A stretch of 64,000 bases of DNA. Source: Bathynomus jamesi. Its lineage: Eukaryota > Arthropoda > Malacostraca > Isopoda > Cirolanidae. The notes under the pieces were generated by a model. That model had not been told where the DNA came from and searched no databases. It was given only the letters and a program-made list of their open reading frames with translations. Position 1 is the stretch's first letter, and the number at the start of each line of letters is the position of its first letter. Positions 11,930 through 25,271 of the stretch are shown piece after piece. The stretch spans positions 50,398 through 114,397 of the forward strand of contig JAJOZX010012302.1 in NCBI GenBank assembly GCA_023014485.1. The letters are read 5' to 3'. Both the position numbers and the translations under genes were made by a program.

Positions 11930-12832
11930 AAACCAACTATGAATTTAAAACAAAATTTAAGTATTAGCATAAATACCAGAAACGAAATTAAAACTTAAAG
12001 CAGTGATGAAATTATAAAGTTAAAAATACAATATTGAAATATAAAATATTATAAAAGAAGCCCTAAAAGGAACTTACCTTTAAAAGTAAGCCCCCCCTTT
12101 ATGGTTTCTTTTTAATTTCGTTTGTGGTATTTAATAATCAGTCTTGTTCCTTATTAGACTAAGGTTTCTACCACAAAAATCATTTGGCTCTATCATTATT
12201 AATAATAATAATAATGTATATATATTTCATACTAATGATAATGATGAGGAATTATATTTGTGAATATGGAAATGATTTTATGATTTTTATTCATTGTACA
12301 GCTGGGATATGCGAGACATTTTGTGGATCACTGATGGAACTGAATAAAAAAAATGTAAATTACAGTTTCATCAGTAAGTAAATATATATTGAAGTAAATT
12401 GTTTGTAGCTTTATTCCGATATTAATTTGATGTATTCCGTCCGTGATACATTTTTGACGTGGACTAAATTTGATGATGATATTGAAACTTTAGAGGCCGT
12501 TTATTTTGATTACGCGTACCCGTTACTACAAAACTTTTAAAAAGCGCTCGGGTTTGTTTCTACGCTCCACCCATTTCATTGTTGAGGCTTCCCTTTTCGA
12601 TGACGTCACGCGACTGGCCATTTCTTCGTACGACCGTTTTCAGCAATCATGCGGTCTTTTTACTTTTCTCTAATGCGTTTTTTTAGGGATAGGGAGGGGT
12701 TGTTGCTCCACTCTTTTTAAAATTAGATGGTCGTATGATTACTCGAACAGATTTCAAATCGAAAAAAGTTGATTCTTTTTTTTTAAGTTGGTTGAGAGTT
12801 GCGGGGGGGTCCCTTTTTTTCCCTTTAGAAAT

Positions 12833-12866
<34 letters not shown>

Positions 12867-12971
12867 TGGGAGGAAATGTCTCGATAAAGTTCGATATAAA
12901 TTTAAATAGTGTAAACTTCGACGTATAATCATGATCGAAAGAGTCAAATCATCGAAATTAACCCGTTAAGT
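11926..12971. other. No gene seen; poly-T run and a CRE-like site
   Basis: Contains a poly-T tract near 12835-12863 and one TGACGTCA palindrome near 12600. No ORF or RNA gene supports a promoter call. Confidence 0.5.
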
Positions 12972-13051
12972 TTGGTTAAATTAGAGTGTTATAGTTCGTT
13001 GTTTTCGTTAATTGGTTAAATTAGAGTGTTATAGTTCGTTGTTTTCGTTAA
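12972..13051. repeat. 40-bp tandem duplication
   Basis: Two units with TTAGAGTGTTATAGTTCG at 12981 and 13021, period 40. Confidence 0.9.
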
Positions 13052-13523
13052 CTTTGGGTGTTAAGAATTCGGCCCCAGTTCCTGACTGTGGCCCCGTCAT
13101 CCTTCCTCGAATGGGAATCGTCTTACGGGTAAATTATGTTAGATGAAGTTAAACCGAGTAAATAAATGTTATAAATTTTAATATTTTTAAATTAAACCTC
13201 TTTTGTTAAATTGTCTTTAGAAGTTAATGCGTTTTTTATGGATACATTTAATAGCGGTTTTGCGCGCGGTAGTTCACGCATTACTCCATCAGGGCAATTT
13301 TTTTTTTAACCCTCAACCCCGTCTTGAACTGCGGTCCTCCTACCATTTCTGCGGTGGGTGGCTGCGTTCGGTTCTTCAACTGGGGTGCATCCCGAGGGGT
13401 TGAAAGGTCAAAACCTCATTTAATGCCGTTCACATCCTGAAGTTAAGAAGCGAAGTTAAACCCCGTATTACGTATTGTACTTAACGTAAGTACCTACAAT
13501 TTGTCGTAATCCTCGCTGAAGAT

Positions 13524-13682
13524 GACCAGAAACTGGCACAGCGCTCAGGCCAACTAATGCGGCCCATTGCGCTGACTCCCGGAGTATAATTACTGCAGAA
13601 TCGAGAGTCGAACCCCCCCGACCGCAGTCTCTTCGCTTCGCTTATAGGAAAACTGCGTTACTCAATGAGCTACGGGCTCTTG
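13524..13682 (-). mobile_element. tRNA-derived SINE, family T1, copy 1
   Basis: On the minus strand the head reads as a tRNA-like sequence with box A TAGCTCATTGAGTAACGC and box B GGTTCGACTCTC, followed by a body containing AGTTGGCC and TGCCAGTTTCTG. Related copies lie at 27626 and 32176. The boxes are Pol III internal promoter elements (family knowledge). Confidence 0.75.
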
Positions 13683-14143
13683 CTACACTTTCTTCAAGAT
13701 TAATATCCTTCCTATTGAAGTTTATGCGTCGAAAGCGTATACAGGGTGTTTCGAAAACAAGTGCGCGTAAATAAATTTTATTTGTGGTGTTTCGTAATGA
13801 AAATTTTGCATAATTTGGATAATTTTCTCATTTTTCACTTCTTTTTCGTTTTATGTGAATTGGTCCGTGTCACGATTATGGACACGAAACCAAAAAGATT
13901 TAGCAAATAGTGTGCGAATGAAGAGCCTTTGTTGGTTAATTGAATTTCATTGTTGATCGCTTTTTCAGGGTTATTATTACTGTTTATACTCGTTTTAATT
14001 GCCTTTTGAGTGTTTATTTAGTGCGAAATAATGATACTTTCACCCAAGAGTTCGTATTGATATTTTTATTAGGTTTAGTGTGTGTGTGTTGTACACGGTA
14101 TGAAATATATTTTTATTTTAACAATTTGGTATTTTATCACCAG

Positions 14144-14180
<37 letters not shown>

Positions 14181-14640
14181 GTACGTGTGTGTGCAAAATG
14201 AAAGGTGTTAAGTAAATAAACATGATGAAATTTAGCTATTTCTTGTCGCACGTTTTTGTTGGGTATTGAGAGGCCTTTCATATTGCGGGGAAGGAACGAA
14301 ATATGTGCTAAGTCCTCCAGCAGAAGTGTGAAGGATGTTACATAAGTGTGTATGCAGCTTACCTGTCGTAAAATTGTCGTAATCGACGATGTATATGCGA
14401 CTTGTCCCTTTTTGGACTTCTTAAAAAGTTTTGCAGATGGCGATACGATAGTAGGAATTAGTTTTTAGTTAATTTTTATTGTAATGTTGACCGTATTCAT
14501 ACTTGGCATAAGGGTTACGATGCCCATCGGCAAGAGTATCTCAATAAATTTAGACTATATTCTACAGTTCAGAATATTAATGCGAGACGTTGACTTTGTT
14601 TTAGAGTACATTTAACCTAGGTACCGTCGTGGTGCGTATT
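13683..14640. other. No gene seen; one solo transposon end
   Basis: A TACAGGGTGTTTCG motif at 13740 resembles a Tc1/mariner-type end, but no partner was found. The tract at 14143-14193 is (TA)n, then (CA)n, then a GTACGTGTGTG turn. Confidence 0.5.
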
Positions 14641-14646
14641 TAGTAC

Positions 14647-14653
<7 letters not shown>

Positions 14654-14683
<30 letters not shown>
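14654..14683. repeat. (TA)n microsatellite
   Basis: Thirty bases of TA abut the SINE array. Confidence 0.95.
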
Positions 14684-14687
<4 letters not shown>

Positions 14688-15111
14688 AGAAACGACGTAA
14701 GTATAGAGGAGTGTTCTGCACACGAGGAAGAGAAATAACGAACAAATGAAAAATGAGGTAACCGCCCGGGAATCGAACCCAGGATCTTCCGATTGCCGGT
14801 CAGATATGCTATCCACTACACCACGGGCCTCCATCAGTCAGAAGTCGTAATTCTCCTACATAGGGCAGAAACCAATGCCTTGAGAGGGCACCCTCGCAAA
14901 TCGTGAATATGTACATTTAACTGCAATGACCACGCAGTATATTAATGTATAGAAACGACGTAAGTATAGAGGAGTGTTCTGCACACGAGGAAGAGAAATA
15001 ATGAAAAATGAGGTGACCGCCCGGGAATCGAACCCAGGATCTTCCGATTGCCGGTCAGATATGCTATCACTACACCACGGGCCTCGATCAGTCAGAAGTC
15101 GTAATTCTCCT
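14684..15111 (-). mobile_element. tRNA-derived SINE family T2, two minus-strand units in tandem
   Basis: Units start at 14684 and 14946 with TGTATAGAAACGACGTAAG. On the minus strand each has a tRNA-like head: box A TGGTGTAGTGGATAGCA (the second copy has lost one base), box B GGTTCGATTCC and a CCGGGCGGT end. A body with GCAGAAACCAATGCC and a tail AACTGCAATGACC follow in the first unit. The second unit is cut at 15111 and continues into an inverted tail. Confidence 0.8.
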
Positions 15112-15162
15112 ACTGCGTGGTCATTGCAGTTAAATGTGTGTATATATATATATATATATATG

Positions 15163-15366
15163 AATAGAAACGACATAAGTATTAAGGAACGTTTCTGCAC
15201 ACGAGGAGGAGAGATAACGAATAAATGAAAAATGAGGCGAACCGCCCGGGAATCGAACCCAGGGCCCTGGGTTCGATTCCCGGGCGGTTCGCCTCATTTT
15301 TCATTTATTCGTTATCTTCCTCCTCGTGTGCAGAAACGTTCCTTAATACTTATGTCGTTTCTATTC
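15163..15366. repeat. Palindrome of two T2 heads
   Basis: A minus-strand T2 fragment (15163-15264) meets a plus-strand one (15265-15366) exactly at a GGGCCC axis inside the box-B region. The arms are about 100 bp and close to identical. A (TA)n tract (15138-15161) lies just upstream. Confidence 0.85.
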
Positions 15367-15930
15367 ATTTATATACTGCGTGGTCATTGCAGTTATATGC
15401 GCATATTCACGATTTGCGAGGGTGCCCTCTCAGGGCATTGGTTTCTGCCCTATGTGGGAGAATTTCGATTTGTGATTAATCGAGGTCCGTAGCATAATGG
15501 TAGCGCGTCCAACGGCAATTGGAAGGCCCTGGGTTCGATTCCCGGGCGGTTCGCCTCATTTTCATTTATTCGTTCTCTCTCCTCCTCGTGTGCAGAAACG
15601 TTCCTTAATACTTATGTCGTTTCTATTCATTATTATACTGCGTGGTCATTGCAGTTATATGCGCATATTCACGATTTGCGAGGGTGCCCTCTCAGGGCAT
15701 TGGTTTCTGCCCTATGTGGGAGAATTTCGATTTGTGATTAATCGAGGTCCGTAGCATAATGGTAGCGCGTCCAACCGGCAATTGGAAGGCCCTGGGTTCG
15801 ATTCCCGGGCGGTTCGCCTAATTTTTCATTTATTCGTTCTCTCTCCTCCTCGTGTGCAGAAACGTTCCTTAATACTTATGTCGTTTCTATTCATTTATAT
15901 ACTGCGTGGTCATTGCAGTTATATGCATAT
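15265..15930 (+). mobile_element. Tandem plus-strand T2 SINE units, period ~262 bp
   Basis: CCCTGGGTTCGATTCCCGGG recurs at 15265, 15527 and 15790. Units hold CCGTAGCATAATGGTAGCGC (box A), GGTTCGATTCC (box B), a CTCCTCGTGTGCAGAAACG segment and an ACTGCGTGGTCATTGCAG tail. The last unit is cut short at about 15930. Dispersed SINEs are usually single copies, so this looks like later local duplication. Confidence 0.8.
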
Positions 15931-17077
15931 ATATATATATACCGGTATGTACGTCAGAATATATAAATACAAGCGACCAGTTAATTTATTTTCTTTAAAC
16001 TCGTGAAATTGTTTGTTTCCTGTTTTGGATGTTTTTGTGTTGGCACTGTGTCGCCAGAAGGATTATGGCACCGACGATGATAAAGAATGAAGAGTTTGAA
16101 CGATTCCTGCTTCCTCCTTCCAATATGCTCAGAAGAGTTTTTAAAGAACATTTGTGTGTGTGTGTGTACTCGTTTGTAGGTCCTCGTTGCGCATTTGTAT
16201 TGGATCAAATGTATCACCTGGTTTGCCACGTGCTCCCGAGGTATAATATGTATGTATATATGTTCCTTTTGGGATCAGCTGGTGCTGTAACTGTACGTTT
16301 AAGGCCAGGTACCGCGCTCGTACCTGCTCGGAGGGCATTGAAAGGCGGCGTGTACCGCCGCGGTACCCGGAGAATGAACCCCCCTTCCATCCTCCCCCGA
16401 CCCCCTTTTGGTTCGATGTCCTCAACTCGGGCTGAGAAATTGGAGACGCTCGTCTAGACCTTTTCAGTAATTTTTTTTAAATTTATTTGCTGATAATTTG
16501 TCGCGTTTGGTACGAGGGTAGGAATACTTTGAGTGAGGGAATTCGAGGACGCCCTTAGGTTCTGATTCCGCTTCTTATTCCTCGCATGAAGAAAGATCGT
16601 AAACTGTCACGCGTTGATTTGTCATGTTGCAGCCTTTAAAATTACGGTTTTCTTAACTCATTTATTATGACGAAGGTCGGTATTGTCATCACCATGGCGA
16701 CGGTCCGTGACGTCAGTCAGAAATGTTCGTTAATGAAATTTTTTTTTTTTTAAACTGGATTTGCTCAATGAATTTAATCAATTTTCGTATTAACATCGAG
16801 CAGTGCAGTTCGTGTGAATGGACAGAAGGACGAAACAATATTATATATAGGTCTCGCATCGTAAAATGTCGTTAATAAAGTCTATTAAGTATTCCATCCG
16901 CCATTTTTTTTTTCTCTCAAAGATTATGAAATGGGTAGAAAATGCCGAAATTAGATGAAAAATGGAAGATGACGTATTTCTAAAATTTTTGAGATGGTTT
17001 TGAGACTACTTTTTTCTTTTACAGAATCGATGATGAAGCATATAAACATACATTTTTTCACTTAATGGAAGTAGTAG

Positions 17078-17079
<2 letters not shown>
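15931..17079. other. No recognised gene; GC-rich patch at 16296-16470
   Basis: An open frame at 16029-16457 runs through a (GT)n tract and a GC-rich patch with GGTACC/CGCGGTACC palindromes. I recognise no protein family and see no splice or start context. A TGACGTCA site lies near 16709. Confidence 0.4.

Positions 17080-17130
<51 letters not shown>
17080..17130. repeat. (TG)n microsatellite
   Basis: Fifty bases of TG. Confidence 0.98.
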
Positions 17131-18439
<1,309 letters not shown>

Positions 18440-18596
18440 TTTAAGGGAAAATGACTAACCGAACCTAACCTATTTTAATTTGAACTAACTTAATGGGAAT
18501 TAGATTGAAATGCATTGTGTGTGTCACGGAGGCAGAAATCTGCGAAAAATATCCTTGGTAATTGAATACATTGTAAAAAGTTTTCTTCCCTTTGGA

Positions 18597-18600
<4 letters not shown>

Positions 18601-18667
<67 letters not shown>
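18601..18667. repeat. (AC)n microsatellite
   Basis: Sixty-seven bases of AC. Confidence 0.98.
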
Positions 18668-18670
<3 letters not shown>

Positions 18671-19327
18671 CGTTCCTACTGCGCACCTTTGCAACCCATA
18701 ATTTGCCGTATCTCAAACAGTAATCCCATTTCTTCCCTTGTGTAACCCCCATTCTGGGGCTGTCCCCAGGTACCTCCCCTTCGTGAACTCGGTTGGGTAT
18801 GGGGAGCGATTTTGGGTTCGATTGGGACCACCCGTTGGGGTGTATTTCTTGGGGTTTTCGAATCTGTTGTGGGAGTTTGGCGTTCTGGGAAACCAAAAAC
18901 CTATCGTGGGGGTGGAGGGAGGAAATCATTTGAATAGGAGGCGAAGGGCGGTTCTTCGTCCTTGTATGGCACGTGGCTCTTTCGTTGTCTCGTCTTCTAG
19001 TCGTCATCCGCATAAATGACAAATCGTGATGATGATAATGGCGTCTCACTTAAGGATATACTGTGTGTGTGTGTGTGTGTGTGAGATTGGTCACGTGCTT
19101 GTCTGAGTGTGACCTATTTTCCCTTGAAAATTCGGACATAAGCCAAGTGTGGCGAGTGGATCGGATCGAAGAAATACCAGTGCCTCATTGTGACCTTCCA
19201 GCGTTTGAGGTCAAGAGGAGAAAAGCCCTTCATACAATTAGTTAATTTGCTTCACTGTTTGTAAATATGGGAACTGTTTCTGCCAATTAGAAGCTAATGT
19301 TTCGGCATAAGATGTTCACCGTCGTAA
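18668..19327. other. No gene seen
   Basis: Moderately GC-rich sequence with a short (TG)n at 19062-19083. Open frames here have no recognisable homology and overlap on both strands. Confidence 0.5.
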
Positions 19328-19329
19328 GT

Positions 19330-19385
<56 letters not shown>

Positions 19386-19402
19386 TATTATATATATATA
19401 TT
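19328..19402. repeat. (TA)n microsatellite
   Basis: Interrupted TA tract just upstream of a dimeric SINE. Confidence 0.95.
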
Positions 19403-19504
19403 AGTGATGCAACCTGAGATTTTGGGACTGGTCCAGAATCCAAATATTCACACAGTTTTATAATTATTAAAGCAAGAAAGTAGTTTGGGTAACTCGCACT
19501 ATAT

Positions 19505-19792
19505 GCGCCTCGGTGGTGTAGTGGTTAGTGTCGCTGACTACGAATCCATCGGCCCCGGGTTCGAGACCCGACGGCAGCCGGCGCGCAGCAAAAACCCAGC
19601 TGTTCATCCTTCCACACAATAAAGAAAGTGGTTGGTAGGTAAATGGGTACCGTGGGTGGCCTAATGGTTAAGACGCTGGGTTGCTGGTAGGGTATGGTTC
19701 GGATTCCACGTTAAACTGTAGGTCTAAGGTGGAGTGAAAAGCTTGACCTTCGTCAGAATGAACAATTCGGGCGGAAGCTAACCAAAAGTTAT
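19505..19792 (+). mobile_element. Dimeric tRNA-derived SINE (family D), copy 1
   Basis: Two tRNA-like heads lie in tandem. The first has box A TGGTGTAGTGGTTAGTGTCG and box B GGTTCGAGACC. The second has box A TGGCCTAATGGTTAAGACG and box B GGTTCGGATTCC. They are joined by a spacer with CACACAATAAAGAAAGTGG, and the tail is TGAACAATTCGGGCGGAAGC. The same two-headed order recurs near 24.80 kb, 29.21 kb (minus) and 58.11 kb. Confidence 0.85.
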
Positions 19793-19841
19793 ATACTTGC
19801 TAAAATTGAAAAGTGGCCCGCCCACCAGTCTAATTGCATCA

Positions 19842-19850
19842 TATATATAT

Positions 19851-19899
<49 letters not shown>
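19842..19899. repeat. (AT)n/(GA)n compound microsatellite
   Basis: Short TA tract followed by about 45 bp of GA. Confidence 0.95.
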
Positions 19900-20965
19900 T
19901 TATTCTGTTCTGAGTGTAAGAGTTTTGGAGGCGTGATGTTATTGGGAGGAGAATGTCTCTCTAAATAATTACAATACTAAATGAATTTTGTATAATAGAG
20001 GCGAGGCGTTGCGTATTGATGGGCCTTTTAATCACTTCCTATTCCTGTTGTCGCCAACATTCAATTTTTTGAGGTATTGAGTGTTGCGCGCAATACGCTA
20101 TACGGCGTCGCACTCAATAAACGTTAAATCTGGACTGATGCCTGTCAGCAACTTTGACGAGGCGGATTCCAGTCGGTGAAACGCTACACTATTGTGCCTG
20201 CGCATCCTGGATACTCGACCGAACCGTAAGTGAACAATACTTACGCGTAAACTAAATGCCTTTCTAACAGGTAAAGATGGAAAGAAAAGGCGTCACACCT
20301 GGAAGCTTTATTATGTCTCTATTTTACTCTCCTTTCTCCAATTACATCTTAGCGGCAATCATTTCTCTGACAAAAACTCGCTCATCATCGTATAATACTC
20401 AAAATTAACGACGTTTCCGCGAGTGGAATTTCTCTCTTTCACGCGCATGCGTGGTTGGTCACCTTTCCACTGTAATGTCGTTTGATTGGCTAACTTCCGT
20501 TTCCATGGGAACCACGCACTTCGGAGACTTCAAGGTATATTTCCTAAATTTTCGACGGTGTTTGTCGTTCAAATTGGTCGACATACGTTTAGAATCGGTA
20601 TTAAAATACCTAATTAATTTTGAATGTTTATCCCAGAAGTAAAATAGGTTAAAGACTGTTTAGTAGCCATTGTTATGGCGTCACAGCTGCAACTAAACGA
20701 CTCTTCAATATTCATTTATTAAGAGAAACATATGCCGTCAATATGATTTAGTGGCAATTTCATGCAAAGAGGAAAATTTATATTTTCTTTTATTTTGTAA
20801 CCATGCGACGATCTCTCTTTTTCTACCATGAAACCATAACTCATTTTTAACTATCGACAGTCTTGGTTCCTCTTTCATAAAACCATTTGTGGTTGTGGAG
20901 ACTCGCCATTTTTCAAGACGTCCCACACAGTTACATTACACACACAAAAGCACACACGAACATAC

Positions 20966-20968
<3 letters not shown>
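19900..20968. other. No recognised gene; promoter-like motifs near 20.44-20.51 kb
   Basis: A GCGCATGCG palindrome (NRF1-like) and a GATTGGCT (inverted CCAAT) lie within 70 bp. No exon is recognisable downstream, so this is only a motif observation. Confidence 0.3.

Positions 20969-20998
<30 letters not shown>
20969..20998. repeat. (TG)n microsatellite
   Basis: About 30 bp of TG. Confidence 0.95.
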
Positions 20999-21280
20999 CT
21001 AATTGTTATTGAAGAAGGTTAATGTAATTTATGTGATTTAATTTAAAGTTCGGCGCCAACGGATTTTATTCGGGATTCCGGAATGGGATTTTCTTGTCGG
21101 ATTCGTCATTCGCAGCGGTTCATAAGTCTCCGGATTCGTTTCCCTCATCCGACGGATTCTGTCTCTGCGTCCGGAGATGCATTGTCGGAGCCGGATTAAG
21201 AAGAAAGTCCGCTTCTCTTTGAGTGGGAAAGGCGTTGGCGCCAGGCGTTTCCGCGCGCACACGCGTGAATACACAGGGAG

Positions 21281-21311
<31 letters not shown>

Positions 21312-21314
<3 letters not shown>

Positions 21315-23992
21315 GGTGGTCCAAAAAGTTAAAGCATCGACTAAGTTCTCTCCACAAGGTTGGTCTTATGCCTCTTGGTGTGGACAGTATTTGTGCAAAG
21401 TTTCACGTTATTCGGTTAATATTTAGGGGTCGCCCCACTTGCCCCCTTTTTGAAAATTTGGGAAAATATATAGACAACTGAATAACTACATTTTTTTTTG
21501 GTTCTCAAAGAATATGAAAGAAAACAGTAAGACAATAGGACATGATAATGGGTGTATCTTCATTATTTCTTCTGCATCAGAGTCGCCTTGGATGGTATTG
21601 GTATCTGTTTTCGGTGGGCGGCTACGAGTTGTAGGAGGTACTGCTTCTGGTCCTCGTTTCGTGTCAAAGTTTCATTGTAGCGTTCTGCGAGAGCAATACC
21701 TCGCTCGGCAGCATCATTGACGACTTTCATCTTTAAGGCACGATCTCTAAGTTCCCTGTAGTTCTTGTCATTTGGCCATTCCCGTGGATCTTTTTGAAGT
21801 AACTGGCGCGCTTCCTCCTTACCTCCAACTTTCAAGGCATCAAAGAGGGTCAATGTCCTTTTCGTGACGAAGGATGCCACATCATTTTCAACTCCAGCTT
21901 CCGCCATGTCGATTCGTCGGGGGCAGCCATTCTTTTGGGGATGTTGGAGGTGTTGAACCATTCTCCTTTTGGTATCAGGATCGATCCTATTATCGAAGAA
22001 GGCCAGTCCAATCAGATGCTCCGACAAGTACCACAGGTGGCGTCTTAGAGCTGTCTTCGCCGCTTGTGCAGCTCCTCCGTGTGGATATTTTTCCAGAAGA
22101 TGCAGCATTTGAGATCATTGAGAGGAGCTTGTGTCCCCATTGGCGCTTCATGCCAGTACTTGACGTAAATCAGACTGACAAATAAAGCCAGCTGAGTCAC
22201 GTTTCGTTCTTCGCGTGCTGTGAGCTTGAATTGATAGTGAAAGAGGTAGATTTTGAGCGCATAAATCACCTTCGCCATCCATCTCGCGTGGTGCATGGGA
22301 CCCGGAGCTCGGATAAAGAGTTGACCACCAGTCTTTCCCCCAGGAAGAGCAAAGATAGTTCAAGGAACTCCTTGTAGTCGTCACGAGGTTGGCTTGCCTG
22401 AAGAGCGTTAGGTAAGTAAGTGAGCATCTCTTTTCTCATCTCTTGGAGTTGAGGGTTCTCGAACAAGCTGTCCGATGCTGAGACAAATGCTTCGTGGGAG
22501 AGAGATGGCCATTCCTTTTGAAATCGCTTAAAAAGGCATGTTTCAGGACTTCCTGTTGAGCCAAATATTGAGGCAAAGACATCAGCAAGTACGACTTCAA
22601 GTATATGATGTCGACAACCGATCCAAACTAGCTCGTGACCCAATGCTTCTTCAATCCTGACACAGGCTCCGCGATGTAAACCCGTGTTTGACGCAGTGGT
22701 ATCGAAGACGAGACCTCTCACATGCTGTTCCACGTTCCATAATTTCATAGTTTGAAGGCATGCCTGGGCCTGTGCTTCTCCAGTTCCTTGTTTCATCTTT
22801 GGGACACCAAGCAGCTTCTCCTGTCCATTGAATATAAGGATTGCTATCCGATGCACATTCGTCTTCTTGCCTTCAATGCCGGGGAGAAGCTTTCCGTCCC
22901 AATGGAGAAGGACAGGGTCTTCTAGAGAGAATGATTCTAAGTCTTCTCGAGCTGCCTGTTCTCGCCCACTTTCTCTGTAGCGATGAATAGAGCTCCGAGA
23001 GCACGTCATCCCAGACAGATCATGCCCGCGGCCTGTAATACAGCTCCAGTTACGAAAACAGCATTCCGGTCAGAAAGATTGGTGCGATCCATTGCTCCAA
23101 TGACTTCTGGAGATTGGAAAATGTTCGTAACCTTGTTCTTGGGACGCTTTGGTGCCGGAGCTTCAGACGAAGAAGGAATCGGAACCGATGGTCTATAGTC
23201 GTCGTCTTGCGAAAAAAGGGAAGAAGAAGAAGAGGAAAGATCAATTGATGACACTTCTGCTTCCAAATCTTTCTGTGTTGCTTCATGCCTTGCCTTCCTC
23301 TTGGCTTCCTTCTCCATTCTGGATCGCTTTCTGTCCTCTTGTGTAGTCGTTTCCTTATCAATGCCAGCCATGCTGCAAGAATTGACGTCCTTGCGCTGCA
23401 TGGACAGGAAATTTCGGTCCTCAACGTTGACGATTGTGCTCATGGCATCACTGGTTGCGATGTCAAACAGTTCCTGGATGTCCGCTTTGAAGATGTCTTC
23501 ATTCATTCTATCGCTGGCACGTTGCCTGGTCCTGTGCTTCTTGAGTGTTTTGTAGCGGTCTAAAAGCTTTGAAAGCTTACGGACACAGGAGTCGATCCGT
23601 TGAGTTGGGATCCGCGCTCGGGTCCAGACTTCAATCACCCTCTGGCATGCCTGGTTCAGACTGTCGGAGGTGGTTTGCTTTTGATTGATGTGGTGGTATT
23701 GCCCCAAGAGGAGGGCGTCAAGGCATGTAGGGAGCCTTGACGTGGATAAAGTTCCAGTTGCCATCCCTAGAAGCCAAACTTTTGGAATTGATCGAGTTTG
23801 AGCCATCGGACCTACGGAAGAAAAAGTACATTATATATATATATATATTCAGAGTGGGGCGACCTCTAAATATTCACCAATCGCGCTGCAATTTTGCACA
23901 GACCATGTGGACACTAAATGGACAAAAACCACACTTGTGGAGACTATCTAAGACAATTTCGAAATTTCCCCCTATGGATTTGGACCACCCTA
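21312..23992 (-). mobile_element. hAT-like DNA transposon, copy 1
   Basis: The ends are TAGGGTGGTCCAAA inverted repeats, flanked by ATATATAT on both sides (21304-21311 and 23993-24000). The flanks are an (AT)n tract, so the 8-bp duplication is suggestive only. Inside the short ends the two termini stay alignable for about 140 bp, including a shared TATTTAGGGGTCGCCCCACT/TATTTAGAGGTCGCCCCACT block at 21421 and on the opposite strand near 23865. The element is ~95% or more identical to 34821-37479 by eye. It carries one minus-strand transposase-like gene, broken by frameshifts. Confidence 0.85.
21563..23806 (-). pseudogene. hAT-like transposase, unnamed family, frameshifted (copy 1)
   Basis: Three collinear minus-strand frames encode parts of one protein: 23006-23806 (N-terminal 266 aa, start ATG at 23806), 22266-23009 (247 aa, core) and 21563-22108 (181 aa, C-terminal). 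The core has HWDGK, FDTTASNTG and CRHHILE motifs, spaced like the first two catalytic acids and CxxH of hAT-type transposases. The C-terminal part has NDAAERG. I know proteins with these motifs only as uncharacterised arthropod and hydrozoan proteins, so function is inferred from motifs plus inverted ends. Compared with copy 2, single-base losses near 23030 and 22340 and a length change near 22108 break the frame. The N-terminal region is basic with a serine/acid tract. It is not intact. Confidence 0.75.
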
Positions 23993-24000
23993 ATATATAT

Positions 24001-24227
24001 ATATATATATAAATATATATATATATAATATGGGAGCCGATTTTTTGCTGTAAGCTTGTTCAGAACATGTTTAATGTTCATTAAATGAGTTTTTCGCTAA
24101 AAAGCCCTTTTTTTTATGGGGAGTGTCTTGGCTCGCTCCTCTGCATCATCATGGAGATCCCTCCCCCCTCTCCTCCTCTTTTTTAATGACTCTTAAGAAA
24201 AAACAGTGGGAGTGCATTGCCATTTTG

Positions 24228-24298
<71 letters not shown>
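24001..24298. repeat. (AT)n and (AT)n(GT)n tracts
   Basis: AT repeats at 24001-24028 and 24230-24273 continue into (GT)n to 24298. Confidence 0.95.
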
Positions 24299-24736
24299 TG
24301 GATACAATTGTTAGAGGTTTCATTGTGCCCGGCTTTGAAATGATGTTTAATTTATGGGGTGATCCCTCATTCTCTCCTCTCTCTCCCCCAACTCCCATGA
24401 ACCCCGGTAAAGAAAGGCTGTTCGTGTAGTTTCCCTATTTATTATTTATTTATTAGAGCGAATGTGTTTGGCATTCGGATGCGAGACTTGCCCACACCCC
24501 CCTATCCCATTGCCCCACGGGAGTGATTAGTTCTCATTGTTGACGTAAGGTTGTGATTTTAGGCGTTACTCCGGCCGGAGTTACTCTTCAAGATGGTGGT
24601 TCTTCCCTTTGAACGAAGGTGACGTTTATTGCTTGTAATTTTTGTCCAAAAGACTCCTCGCTCGTGTTCTTTTTGCGCTTCGAGTTGCTCCACTTTTTGC
24701 TTAACAATAGTTTCGTTTCCTACCAACGATTCACCT

Positions 24737-24739
<3 letters not shown>

Positions 24740-24774
<35 letters not shown>
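24740..24774. repeat. (AC)n microsatellite
   Basis: About 35 bp of AC before a dimeric SINE. Confidence 0.95.
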
Positions 24775-24775
<1 letters not shown>

Positions 24776-24800
24776 GGACTTTGGGGCAGGACTTCTGGGA

Positions 24801-25100
24801 CACTGGTGGTGTAGTGGTTAACGTCGCTGACTATGAATCCATTGGCCCTGTGATCGAGACCCGATGGTGGCAGGCGGCGCGCAGCAAAACCCAGCTGTTC
24901 ATCCTTCCACACAATAAAGAAAGTGGTTGGTAGATAAATGGGTACCCGGGGTAGCCAAGTGGTTAAGACGATCGGCTGCTGGTGGGGCGTGGTTCGGATT
25001 TCACATTAAACTGTAGGTCTAAGGTGGAGTGACAAGCTTGACCTTTGTCAGATTGAATAATAATAATAATAATTCGGGCGGAAGCTAAACGAAGGTTAAC
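24801..25100 (+). mobile_element. Dimeric tRNA-derived SINE (family D), copy 2
   Basis: Same two-headed layout as 19505-19792. Its first box B is decayed (TGATCGAGACC) and the second is GGTTCGGATTTC. A short (AAT)n lies inside the tail near 25057-25070. Confidence 0.8.
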
Positions 25101-25191
25101 GAAGGTTATATTCGATTAGATTTAGGGAGAAAGTTTGTGGTGAAATGTTTTTATTTTTTTATTATTCAGTTTTGCAATGTTAATAATGATA

Positions 25192-25271
25192 CAGGGTGTT
25201 TCTAAAGTCGCGCAACCCGTTCGTTATACACCATTATGTTCGTTAGACTCGCGCGACTTTAGAAGCATCCT
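25192..25271. mobile_element. Miniature Tc1/mariner-like MITE, 80 bp
   Basis: CAGGGTGTTTCTAAAGTCGC and, inverted at the other end, TAGGATGCTTCTAAAGTCGC flank a 35-bp core. TA lies next to both ends. Confidence 0.7.

Noticed and set aside
12596..12610. CRE site TGACGTCA (also near 16709) as a promoter
   Set aside because: An 8-base palindrome alone is weak evidence; no start site, exon or second element supports it.
13430..13470. 5S-rRNA-like stretch GAAGTTAAGAAGCG
   Set aside because: Similarity covers only about a dozen bases; no 5S A or IE box at the right distance.
15480..15550. Functional tRNA gene in the T2 array
   Set aside because: Box A and B are good, but the sequence repeats as part of a longer SINE unit and the anticodon arm is irregular.
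16029..16457. 142-codon open frame
   Set aside because: It crosses a (GT)n tract, has a competing frame on the other strand and matches no family I know.
18465..19049. 194-codon minus-strand open frame
   Set aside because: Much of it is a (CA)n translation and the rest has no recognisable domain.
20130..20200. Possible ribozyme near CTGATGCC and GTGAAACG
   Set aside because: The core should be CUGANGA; here it is CUGAUGC, and no stems close.
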